A stretch of DNA of 64,000 nt from Roseiarcus sp963737365 (lineage in GTDB: Bacteria; Pseudomonadota; Alphaproteobacteria; Rhizobiales; Beijerinckiaceae), in NCBI GenBank assembly GCA_963737365.1, contig CAVTSD010000001.1:62001-126000 (forward strand), in the 5' to 3' direction. A model generated the notes under the pieces. It had not been told where the DNA came from and ran no database searches. It saw only the letters and a program-made list of their open reading frames with translations. Shown here piece by piece: positions 43,620 to 51,660 of this stretch. Both the position numbers and the translations under genes were made by a program. Each line of letters begins with the position of its first letter. Within the stretch, counting starts at the first letter, position 1.

Positions 43620-44506
43620 GCGGCCTCTCGGATCGCGGGCTCGCCGCTACTTGCGCCTCCGGATGTCGTCTCGTTCTCGACGACGTCAATCGTCGGCCGC
43701 TCCTTGGAGGGGATTGTCTTACGGCCGAACTCGACCGCTACCTGCGGCATCGCGCCGTTCATGAAGGCAAGCAGACTTTGCTTCACCAGCGTGAAAAGCC
43801 TCAGCTGCTTTTGGCGCACGGTTTTGATCTTTTGGGCGATCGGCGCGAGGATCGCATAGGAGAGGAAAATGCCCGCGAAAGTGCCCACCAGCGCCGCGCC
43901 GATAAGTCCGCCGAGAATTTCGGGCGATTGATCGAGCGCGCCCATGGCGTGGATAATGCCGAGCACCGCGGCCACAATGCCGAGCGCAGGCAATCCGTCG
44001 GCGACGGCTTGAAAGGCGTGCACCGGCTTATATCGGTCGTGCGCCAGGGTCTCGATTTCCTCATCCATCAGCGCTTCGATTTCATGCGTTCGCGCGTTGC
44101 CGATGATGATGAGGCGGCCGTAGTCGCAGATAAACGTCACGAGGTCCTTGTTTGCGAGCAGTTTGGGAAAGCTTTTGAAAATCTCGGATTCCTGCGGGTT
44201 GTCGAAATGCGTTTCGACCTCGCTCCGGGACTTGGCTCTAAGCTCGCGCATCAGCGCATGGAGCGCTGAAAGAACGTCAAGGAAATCGCGCGGTTTCGGG
44301 GCCTTGTCGAGAACCGCCTCGACGAAGGCCTTGCCGCAGTCCTTGATCGTCGACATGGCGTTGGCGACGATGAAAATGCCGAGCGACGATCCCATGATGA
44401 TGACGAACTCGAAAGGCTGAAACAGCACCTCGAGATGACCGCCCAGCGCCGCATAGCCGCCGAGAATACATCCGACGGTGATCACGAGGCCAATGGCGAA
44501 ATTCAA
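43616..44506 (-). CDS. motA: Flagellar stator protein MotA
   Basis: 296 residues from a TTG start giving (M)NFAIGLVITVGCILGGYAALGGHLEVLFQPFEF, with GGGAG-like GGGAGCG seven bases before it. This start matches MotA length and N-terminus, whereas the open frame runs 80 codons further into the flgF promoter region. Four membrane helices; VADGLPALGIVAAVLGIIHAMG and LVGTFAGIFLSYAI are typical. Proton channel subunit with MotB, which is not in the window. Confidence 0.92.
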   Translation of the reverse strand: MNFAIGLVITVGCILGGYAALGGHLEVLFQPFEFVIIMGSSLGIFIVANAMSTIKDCGKAFVEAVLDKAPKPRDFLDVLSALHALMRELRAKSRSEVETHFDNPQESEIFKSFPKLLANKDLVTFICDYGRLIIIGNARTHEIEALMDEEIETLAHDRYKPVHAFQAVADGLPALGIVAAVLGIIHAMGALDQSPEILGGLIGAALVGTFAGIFLSYAILAPIAQKIKTVRQKQLRLFTLVKQSLLAFMNGAMPQVAVEFGRKTIPSKERPTIDVVENETTSGGASSGEPAIREAA

Positions 44507-44510
44507 GATT

Positions 44511-44571
44511 CGCTCCCAGTGCGAACGGTGCGCCAGGTTTGCCGTCCGAGACTTACGCGAAGCTGGGAGCG
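44511..44571. promoter_or_regulatory. Divergent motA-flgF control region with a 9-bp inverted repeat
   Basis: CGCTCCCAG (44511-44519) and CTGGGAGCG (44563-44571) are exact complements 43 bases apart. The left arm is also the ribosome site of motA. Could be a regulator site for the divergent pair or a chance match. No sigma-54 consensus is seen. Confidence 0.3.
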
Positions 44572-44653
44572 ATGAAGTCAGCCACGGACAAGCGGGGTGA
44601 ACCACCGTTCCCGCAAAGGGCCGGCGTGACTTTAGGCCTGGCGGAATGGCGGC

Positions 44654-45380
44654 ATGCAAAACGGACTTTACGTCTCTCTCTCGGCACAAGTGGCGCTCGA
44701 GCGGCGAACTCGAAACCATCGCCGACAACGTCGCCAACATGAACACCGTGGGCTATCGAGGGACCGGCGTGTCATTTGAGTCGGAAATAGCCAAGGCTGG
44801 CGATGTGAGGCTGGGCTATGTCTCAAGCGGCTCCGATTTTATATCGCGGCGGCTCGGCGGCCTCACAAAGACCGATAATACCCTCGATTTCGCCGTGCAG
44901 GGCGATGGCTGGTTTGGAATTCAAACGCCGCGAGGGGTGGCCTACACGCGCGACGGCCGTGTCCAGATCGACGAGTCCGGGACCTTGCGCACGATGAGCG
45001 GCGACCCACTCCTCGATGCTGGCGGAGCCCCCATTCTCGTGGATAGCGCGGCTGGAGCTTTGACCGTTTCCGCCGACGGAATGATCACGCAAAACGGTCG
45101 GCAAGTTGGCGCGATCGGCCTGTTCTCCATCGACCCAACGGCCAACTTGAAACGCGCGGAAAACTCGAGCGTCGTACCGGACAAGCCGGCGACGCCGATC
45201 CTTGACTTCACCCGCGACGGGGTCGTTCAGGGGGCCGTCGAAAATTCGAACGTCGATCCGGTGCGCGAAATGACCCGGCTGATCGAGGTGACCCGGGCCT
45301 TTGACGGCGTCGCGGCCGAAACCTCGCAGTCCGAGACGTCGCTGCAAGACGCGATCAAGGCTCTCGGCGCATCGGCATGA
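44654..45380 (+). pseudogene. flgF: flgF with a one-base frameshift near codon 18
   Basis: The ATG at 44654 gives MQNGLYVSLSAQVALERR, the exact FlgF start, but the frame is then lost. The rest of the protein (LETIADNVANMNTVGYR onward, through LDFAVQGDGWFGIQTPRG to the C-terminal helix) is in the next frame. Removing one A at about 44707-44708 restores a full proximal-rod protein of about 241 residues. The stop overlaps the fliI ATG. Either a real null mutation or a sequencing insertion; no long homopolymer is present at the site. Confidence 0.85.
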
Positions 45381-46746
45381 CCGACGCTCACTCCGGCATT
45401 CTCGCGCCGCTCGAACGTCTCGAACAGCGCGTTGCACAAGGATTGCGGACTCTTCCGGTCGCGCGCGTAAGCGGCTCCGTCGTCGAGGTCTCGACGTCGC
45501 ATTATCGCGTGGCTGGTCTCTCGCGCTTCCTCAAGCTCGGCGAATGCGTCGGCGTCGATGTCGGTGATCGAGTTCGAGATTGGCGAAGTGGTCAGGATCG
45601 ACGATTCCTCCGCCACCCTCAAGCCGTTCGACACGCGCAGCGCCGTCACGATCGGCGCCCGCGCTTTTCGAACCGAGACCTTGGCGCTCTTGCCGCATCC
45701 AGCCTGGAAGGGACGCATCATCGACGCGCTCGGTCGGCCAATCGATGGCTCGGGCGAGCTCCCCAGCGGAGACAGGCCAGCGCCGCTTGACGCTGCGCCG
45801 CCGCCCCCACTCCGGCGCGCGCGCGTCCAGGTTCCGCTGCGCACGGGCGTGCGCGTCGTCGACCTGTTCACGCCGCTCTGCGTCGGACAGAGAGTGGGCA
45901 TATTTGCGGGCTCTGGCGTCGGCAAGTCGTCGATGCTTGCTATGATGGCCCGAGCAACCCCGGTCGACACGGTTGTCATTGCGCTTGTCGGCGAGCGGGG
46001 CCGGGAGGTGCGCGAATTTCTTCACGACACGCTGGGCGAGAATCGGTTCTCGGCAGTCGCGGTCGTTTCGACCGGCGACGAAAGCCCGATGATGCGAAGG
46101 CTAGCCCCGAAGACAGCGATGGCGATCGCCGAATATTTTCGCGATCAGGGCGAGTCTAGTGTTGCTGATCGTCGATTCGGTCACGCGCTTCGCCCATGCC
46201 GCGCGCGATGTCGCGCTGGCCGCAGGAGAGCCCGCCGTCGCGCGTGGCTATGCGCCAAGCGTTTTCAGCGATCTGCCGCGACTGCTCGAGCGCGCCGGAC
46301 CGGGCGTTGACGGATCGGGTTCGATTACTGGGATCTTCTCTGTGCTGGTCGATGGAGACGATCACAATGATCCGGTCGCCGATGCGATTCGCGGCACGCT
46401 CGACGGGCACATCGTGCTGGACCGCGCGATCGCGGACGAAGGACGCTATCCGGCCGTCAATATCCTTTCATCGGTGTCGCGGATGAAGAACCCGTCGTGG
46501 AGACCCGAGCAGCGCAAGGTGGTTCAGAACCTGCGCGCGATGATCGCGCGATACGAAGAGACCCGCGAGCTGCGCCTCATGGGCGGCTATACGGCGGGAG
46601 CCGACCCTGTCCTCGATAAAGCAATCAAATCCACCCCGCGCATTTACGACGCGATGAGCCAGACGATGGACGCGCCGCGCTGCGATGATCCCTTCATCGA
46701 TCTCGCTGCGGCTTTGCGCAACGAAACCAAACCTGTCGAGGCTTGA
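45377..46746 (+). pseudogene. fliI: fliI (flagellar export ATPase) with two one-base frameshifts
   Basis: Starts MTDAHSGILAPLERLEQRVAQGL. Near 45570 the frame shifts (VGDR to FEIGEVVRIDD), and near 46157 it shifts again (FRDQGES to VLLIVDSVTRF). Across the three frames all parts of a ~455-residue FliI are present: P-loop GSGVGKSS, Walker B LLIVDS, and the C-terminal LRLMGGYTAGADPVLDKAI. Both shifts are single-base insertions. As read, no functional ATPase is made; FliI energises flagellar export. Confidence 0.85.
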
Positions 46747-46753
46747 GAAAGCA

Positions 46754-47251
46754 ATGGCGCCTGCCCACGAAACTGTGATCCGCGCGGTTGGAATGACGCT
46801 CGCGAGCCTCTCGGCTGCATTCGCTATATACATGCTCGCTTATGGCGCAGGGAAAACGCGCATCAACGGCATGGAGCATCTAGCGATCTTCGCTCAGCCG
46901 CGCGGGCCGGGAGGCGCCGTTCGCGGTTCTACGCTGCCGGAGCCGGGCGCCCCAGCGGCGGTCGACATGGCCGCGACAGGTTCAGTGGCCGCTTCCGAGA
47001 GCCTTATTGCTCCGAAGCGGCAGCCGATCGAGATCGTGGCCGCCCAAGCTGACCGGGTCTGGCTGAGGATCGATGGCGCAATCCAAATGGCGGCGCCAGG
47101 CGAAAACGTGGCGGGCTTAGGCCGGATTGGAGCGATCGTCGCGAAAAATGACGGCTGGATCGTGCTCGACGACAAGGGCAAAGCGCTTCTCGCGGTTTCC
47201 AAAGCTACGAACGGCGCCTCGCTGTTCACGCGCAGGCGAATCTTCGAATAA
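46754..47251 (+). CDS. Bitopic membrane protein downstream of fliI
   Basis: 165 residues from MAPAHETVIRAVG. One membrane helix (MTLASLSAAFAIYMLAYGAG), an Ala/Pro linker, and a C-terminal periplasmic domain (IEIVAAQADRVWLRIDGAIQ, then GLGRIGAIVAKNDGWIVLDDKGKALL). The last part looks like the small beta-domains of GspC or PilP type, a resemblance by pattern only. Starts seven bases after fliI, so it is part of the flgF-fliI operon. Function unknown. Confidence 0.75.
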   Translation: MAPAHETVIRAVGMTLASLSAAFAIYMLAYGAGKTRINGMEHLAIFAQPRGPGGAVRGSTLPEPGAPAAVDMAATGSVAASESLIAPKRQPIEIVAAQADRVWLRIDGAIQMAAPGENVAGLGRIGAIVAKNDGWIVLDDKGKALLAVSKATNGASLFTRRRIFE

Positions 47252-47419
47252 GCTGGCGCGCCACGTCCGTTTAAGCGCCGACTGCTTTTACGGAAAAACG
47301 GCCCGCGAGGTCCGATGTCGACGTTAAGGGACATTGGCTCCGGATGGAGCGCGATCCGGGCGTCGAAGTCGCGAATCACCTAGAGGCGCTTCGGAAGGAC
47401 ATGAACCGATGCGTATGAG
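47252..47419. other. Region between the flagellar module and the LysR remnant
   Basis: No gene seen. The lower part may be further decayed LysR sequence in shifting frames. Confidence 0.35.
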
Positions 47420-47645
47420 CGGCGTGCGCGCTACGCGTTTGACGACCGCGTCGAGTTCATCGACAGGGCCAACTCGTATCTCCAGATCAATCCGATCCTC
47501 CCATATTCCCGCAGAAAGTCCACCAGAACGATAACCACTTTCATACCGGGATGAAGCCCTAACAGATCCGGAATCACCGGGAGGACATGCAAGCGGCTGA
47601 ATATCGAGGCCACACTCATGCGGACGTCTGCCGGGACACGATTCC
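47420..47645 (-). pseudogene. LysR-type regulator fragment, frameshifted
   Basis: Substrate-binding-domain sequence is readable on the minus strand: RMSVASIFSRLHVLPVIPDLLGLHPGMKV, then after a frame change near 47510, EDRIDLEIRVGPVDELDAVVKRVART. This is the usual LysR pattern (RLHV..P.L..HP then IDLAIRVG). The N-terminal HTH and the C-terminus are missing. The fragment ends at the IS701 left end, so the insertion may have removed the rest. No matching remainder is visible beyond the IS pair. Confidence 0.7.
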
Positions 47646-47649
47646 CTAG

Positions 47650-49090
47650 CACTACTTTGGCAGATTTTTAGGAGTTTGGCGTTTTTGGGATTCCCGAGAT
47701 GCGTATTGCGTGATTTATGGGTGGTCGGCATCACGGAGGGCCGACCATGGACGCGAGCTGGAAGTTCGACCTTGAACGTTGGCTTGCGCCGTTCCTCAGC
47801 GCTTTCCGACACAAGGCGCGGGCGCGGATGTGCCCGGTTTATGTTGCGGGGCTGATCGGCGCTGGTGATCGCAAGAGCGTCCAGCCCATGGCGGCGCGCG
47901 ACGGCGAGGTCGGCTACGACCAGCTTCATCACTTCATCGCCAGCGGCGTGTGGGATTCCGCGCCACTTGACAAAGCCCTGCTCACCGAAGCCGACAGGAT
48001 GGTTGGCGGCGCCGACGCTTGGCTGATCGTCGACGATACGGCGCTGCCGAAAAAGGGCGAGCATTCGGTCGGCGTCGCGCCGCAGTATGCCTCGTCGCTC
48101 GGAAAGACCGCCAACTGTCAGTCGCTGGTCTCATTAACGTTGGCGTCGCGCGAGGTTCCGGTGATGGTGGGCCTGCGGCTATTCCTGCCCGAAAGCTGGA
48201 CAGATGATCCCGAGCGCATGGCGCGGGCGCGTGTGCCGGAGGATAGGCGGACCGCTCTGACAAAGCCGGAGATCGCGATTGAGGAGATCGACCGCGTCAT
48301 CGCCTCGGGCGCGCGTTTCGGCTGCGTCCTTGCCGATTCCGGGTACGGCTCCAGCGGCCCTTTCCGTCAGGCTTTGAGTGAGCGCGGTTTGCTGTGGGCG
48401 GTGGGTCTGTCGCGACGCCAGAACGTTTATCCCGCCGACGTTGCTCTGATCTTCCCCGTCGCGAAGGCGGGAAGGCCCCGCAAATACAACATCCCGGATC
48501 AACTCCCGGTCGCTGCCGAAGCGCTGTTGGCTCGAGGGAAATGGCGAAGGGTTAGCTGGCGGCGGGGCACGAAAGGCCGGCTGACATGTCTCTTCGCGGC
48601 CCGCCGTGTCCGCATTGCGGATGGCCATAAGCACCGCATGCTCGATAACCGAATGCAGTGCATGCCGGGCGAGGAGGTCTGGCTAGTCGGCGAACGCAGG
48701 TCGACCGGCGAGAAAAAATACTATGTGTCGAACCTACCAGCCAACACGAGCCTCAAGACGCTCGCCGCCACGATCAAAGCCAGATGGGTCTGTGAGCAAG
48801 CGCATCAGCAGCTTAAGGAGGAACTTGGCCTCGATCACTTCGAAGGTAGGTCCTGGACTGGGTTACACCGACACGCCTTGATGACCATGATCGCCTATGC
48901 TTTCCTCCAATCCCGCCGCCTCAAAGCAGCGGGACGGAAAAAAAAGAATCGGGGGACCGCCGCCACAGCCGAGCATGCCGGCCATCAGGCAAGCCATTCT
49001 CGACATCTTCGCACGGCCTCCACCCAGGCGATGCCCGCACTGTGAGAAACTCTTCCTCGACCCCGGCGAACCTAAACTGCCAAAGTAGTG
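47650..49090 (+). mobile_element. IS701-family insertion sequence, complete
   Basis: 1441 bp bounded by perfect 14-bp terminal inverted repeats (CACTACTTTGGCAG at the left, its complement at the right) and flanked by CTAG on both sides (47646-47649 and 49091-49094). CTAG fits the YTAR target duplication known for IS701. The right CTAG covers the edge of the adjoining IS5-family element. Confidence 0.88.
47747..49045 (+). CDS. IS701-family transposase (DDE)
   Basis: 432 residues from an ATG preceded by GGAGGG. Family features: RKSVQPMAAR near residue 43, the first Asp in WLIVDDTALPKKGEHSVGV near residue 91, the second in VLADSGYG, and WVCEQAHQQLKEELGLDHFEGRSW near residue 355 with the Glu region. 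Cuts and rejoins the element ends. The C-terminal ~40 residues are basic and low complexity. Confidence 0.9.
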   Translation: MDASWKFDLERWLAPFLSAFRHKARARMCPVYVAGLIGAGDRKSVQPMAARDGEVGYDQLHHFIASGVWDSAPLDKALLTEADRMVGGADAWLIVDDTALPKKGEHSVGVAPQYASSLGKTANCQSLVSLTLASREVPVMVGLRLFLPESWTDDPERMARARVPEDRRTALTKPEIAIEEIDRVIASGARFGCVLADSGYGSSGPFRQALSERGLLWAVGLSRRQNVYPADVALIFPVAKAGRPRKYNIPDQLPVAAEALLARGKWRRVSWRRGTKGRLTCLFAARRVRIADGHKHRMLDNRMQCMPGEEVWLVGERRSTGEKKYYVSNLPANTSLKTLAATIKARWVCEQAHQQLKEELGLDHFEGRSWTGLHRHALMTMIAYAFLQSRRLKAAGRKKKNRGTAATAEHAGHQASHSRHLRTASTQAMPAL

Positions 49091-49111
49091 CTAGGCTCAG
49101 GAACTCATTGA

Positions 49112-49866
49112 TCAGAGCCAGAATATGACGGCGGCGGCGATGCAGATTGCCGAGAAGTAGGTATGGGCGCAGCGGTCATAACGGGTGTGGATGCGCCGCC
49201 AATCTTTGAGCCGCCCGAACATGTTCTCGATCTTGTGGCGCTGTTTGTAGAGGACGGCGTCATGGGGGATCGCGACCTTCCGGTTGGATTTCGAAGGAAT
49301 GCAGGCGGCGACGCCGCGCTTGGCGAGGGCGGCGCGGAACCAGTCGGCGTCGTAACCCTTGTCGGCCAGGAGTTGCTTGGCTTTCGGCATGGCGGGCCAC
49401 ATCAACGCCGCGCCCTTGTAATCGCTCATCTGCCCCTCGCTTAAGAGCATGACGAGCGGACGTCCGTTGCCGTCGCAGAGCGCGTGCAGCTTGGAGTTCA
49501 AACCCCCCTTGGTGCGCCCGATACGTCGGGGAACAGGCCCTTTTTTAAAAGGCTCGCGGCGGTGCGATGGGCCTTGAGATGCGTGGCGTCGATCATCACC
49601 CGCTCGGGCTTGCGGCCGTTGTGCGCCAAGGCTGCGAAAATCTTGTTGAACACGCCCAAGCGGCTCCAGCGAATGAACCGATTGTAGATCGTCTTGTGCG
49701 GACCATAGTCGCGCGGAGCATCGCGCCAACGCAGCCCATTCTTGATCACAAACACAATCGCGCTGACGATCCGCCGGTCGTCGACCCGAGCGATCCCGTG
49801 CGACAAGGGAAAATACCGCTCAATCCGACGCATCTGAGCCCGAGACAGCAAGAACAAATCAGTCAT
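49112..49866 (-). CDS. IS5-family transposase made from two frames by -1 frameshifting
   Basis: The upstream frame (49498-49866) starts MTDLFLLSRAQMRRIERYFPLSHGIARVDDRR and carries the first Asp in VMIDATHLKAHR. The downstream frame (49112 to about 49545) carries LLADKGYDADWFR and KQRHKIENMFGRLKDWRRI with the Glu. They overlap at A-AAA-AAG (49546-49540 on the minus strand), in the right phase for a programmed -1 shift, as in IS427-group elements. So the split is a normal feature and not decay. Confidence 0.85.
49540..49546 (-). promoter_or_regulatory. Slippery heptamer for -1 ribosomal frameshifting
   Basis: AAAAAAG, in phase A-AAA-AAG with the upstream transposase frame. The downstream frame continues AAA-AAA-GGG. 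Confidence 0.75.
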
Positions 49867-50186
49867 GGCGAAGCCTCCCGCCTCGCCTATAAATCAGCCA
49901 ATCCGACCCAGCGCAAGAACTTTAATAGGTCCTGAGCTTAACGCGCGAAGCCGTCCACCAGAAGATCGATGGGATGAAGTTAATAAACGTACAATCCGGA
50001 AGGGTTTGACGTCGGGACTTTCATCCTCACGCCGGTACGGAAGTATCCACTTGGGCGATGATGGTGAGCGGTGTCGGCTTTGGCCCGGCTGCCAACCGGG
50101 CGACTGCAAAGACTGCCCTTACCAGGACGTGGCTGTTCCGATTAAGTCCCAGCACCGCTATTGCTGGGCTGCCAATATCAAAACGC

Positions 50187-50210
50187 AAAAAGGGCGGCTT
50201 CCGCCGCCCT
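50187..50210 (-). terminator. Rho-independent terminator of csbD
   Basis: On the minus strand AGGGCGGC, loop GGAA, GCCGCCCT, then T5. It lies 21 bases after the csbD stop. Confidence 0.85.
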
Positions 50211-50230
50211 CATTGCTCGCAAAATGACTG

Positions 50231-50413
50231 CTACTTGTCGTTGGCGTGCCGGACGGCGTCCTTGGCGTCGCCGACCGCTTGATGGGCACCGCCTTTGGCT
50301 TTGTCCATCTTGCCTTCGGCCTGCAAATCCTTATCGTCCATCACCTTGCCGGCGGCGTCCTTCATGGCGCCCTTGGCTTTGTCCGCCGCGCCTTTGATGT
50401 GTTCTTTGTCCAT
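50231..50413 (-). CDS. CsbD-family stress protein
   Basis: 60 residues, MDKEHIKGAADKAKGAMKDAAGKVMDDKDLQAEGK and so on, lysine- and alanine-rich, with the CsbD family repeat. Small hydrophilic general-stress protein of unknown mechanism. An excellent ribosome site (AAAGGAGG) precedes the ATG and a clean terminator follows, so it is a stand-alone gene likely to be highly translated. Confidence 0.93.
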   Translation of the reverse strand: MDKEHIKGAADKAKGAMKDAAGKVMDDKDLQAEGKMDKAKGGAHQAVGDAKDAVRHANDK

Positions 50414-50624
50414 AACAGCCTCCTTTGAGAGCTGCCTTATTAACGCGGGCCGGGGCGATAGGTTCCTGCAGCGGGGATGCGAAGGGCATTCCTCAGTTGG
50501 CCTAACCGATCACCTCCAGCACTCTTGCGCCCTCCCACATAAGGCTCTTTTCTGGAGCCGGAACAATGATAGGGATGTTGCAAGCCGCAACGATCAGCGA
50601 ATCGGACGGCGGCGCGAGGAACGG

Positions 50625-51041
50625 ATGACGGCGGCGCCAGGAAAATCTTGCGGAGCGTGCACGATGTGCTGCTCGGCGCTGGAGATCGACTATTTCAAGA
50701 AGCCTCCTGGGCCGAAATGCGTCAATTGCATCGCGGGCGGCGGCTGCGCCATCTATGCGGACCGCCCGGAAGTGTGTCGCGACTTCGAGTGCGAATGGCT
50801 GACGCGGCGGGACCTGTCGCGCCAACTGCGGCCGGATCTTGTGGGAACGATCTTGATGGAGGACGCGGACAGCGACGAATACCGCGCCGTCTGCGCGCCA
50901 GGGAAGCCCATGTCCTGGCGCCATCCGATGGTTTTCGCCCATCTCGTCGCCATGGCCAAGTCCGGCCGGATCGTCGTTGCGAAGGCTGGATTGACCTCAT
51001 GGCGGATTTTCGGCTCGGGCGAATGGGGTCCGACCGTCTGA
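50625..51041 (+). CDS. YkgJ-type cysteine-cluster protein
   Basis: 138 residues from an ATG preceded by GAGGA. The metal-cluster motif is CGACTMCCSALEI near residue 9, with further cysteines in PGPKCVNCIAGGGCAIYADRPEVCRDFECEW. Zinc/iron-chelating CxxCxxCC family, function unknown. The open frame runs 110 codons further upstream over csbD, which is on the other strand, so the shorter start is right. Confidence 0.85.
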   Translation: MTAAPGKSCGACTMCCSALEIDYFKKPPGPKCVNCIAGGGCAIYADRPEVCRDFECEWLTRRDLSRQLRPDLVGTILMEDADSDEYRAVCAPGKPMSWRHPMVFAHLVAMAKSGRIVVAKAGLTSWRIFGSGEWGPTV

Positions 51042-51244
51042 TCGGCAGCCTAATTCTTGATCAGGCTGCTCTCTTGAGCGGCGCCGCGCCCGACGCCGGA
51101 GCCTGTTGACCCCTGAACGGGCGCCCGGTGGCGCGAGGCCTTATCCGATGCTATTGACCGTCCGGCCGCGCTTCCCCCGCCGCGCCGCCAAAAGGGGCCT
51201 TGGATTGGCATGGCCGATCCCGCGGGATGAGGAGTTTGGCCGAA

Positions 51245-51583
51245 ATGAAGAAGATCGAGGCGATCATCAAGCCGTTCAAACTCGACGAGGTGAAGGAGGC
51301 GCTGCAGGAGGCCGGAATTCAAGGTATCACCGTCCTCGAGGCGAAAGGGTTTGGCCGCCAGAAGGGACATACCGAGCTCTATCGGGGGGCTGAGTATGTC
51401 GTCGACTTTCTGCCTAAAGTGAAGATCGAAGTCGTCGTTTCGGACGAAAACCTCCGCCCGGCGATCGAGGCCATCCGCGCTGCGGCGCAGACGGGCCGGA
51501 TCGGGGATGGCAAGATATTTGTATCGCAGATCGAGGAAGCCATCCGAATCCGGACCGGGGAAACCGGCGCGGATGCGGTTTAA
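51245..51583 (+). CDS. glnB: Nitrogen regulatory protein P-II
   Basis: 112 residues, MKKIEAIIKPFKLDEVKEALQ. The T-loop GRQKGHTELYRGAEYVVDFLPK carries the uridylylated Tyr51, and the C-terminal signature DGKIFVSQIEEAIRIRTGETG is present. Senses glutamine, 2-oxoglutarate and ATP/ADP and controls glutamine synthetase and NtrB. 77 bases upstream of glnA on the same strand, the classic glnBA operon. GAGGAG lies about 10 bases before the start. Confidence 0.97.
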   Translation: MKKIEAIIKPFKLDEVKEALQEAGIQGITVLEAKGFGRQKGHTELYRGAEYVVDFLPKVKIEVVVSDENLRPAIEAIRAAAQTGRIGDGKIFVSQIEEAIRIRTGETGADAV

Positions 51584-51660
51584 GGGCATTTCAAGCTGAC
51601 GAGGGCGCCCGGCCATCCCAGGCGGGCGAGCAGAAGTTAATCATCAAGGAAGGGCAAATG

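Larger units (their letters stand above)
49094..49938 (-). mobile_element. IS5-family (IS427-like) insertion sequence, complete
   Basis: About 845 bp. Terminal inverted repeats are imperfect: GGCTCAGGAACTCATT at the left end against AGCTCAGGACCTATTA read inward from the right end. TA flanks both ends, consistent with an IS427-type target. Abuts the IS701 element. Confidence 0.8.

Noticed and set aside
49112..49866. IS5 transposase as a pseudogene because it lies in two frames
   Set aside because: The overlap contains A-AAA-AAG in the right phase, the normal frameshift signal of this IS group.
51105..51244. Sigma-54 promoter for glnB-glnA
   Set aside because: TTGGCATGG near the start has no TTGC at the right distance; the GG-N10-GC rule is not met.
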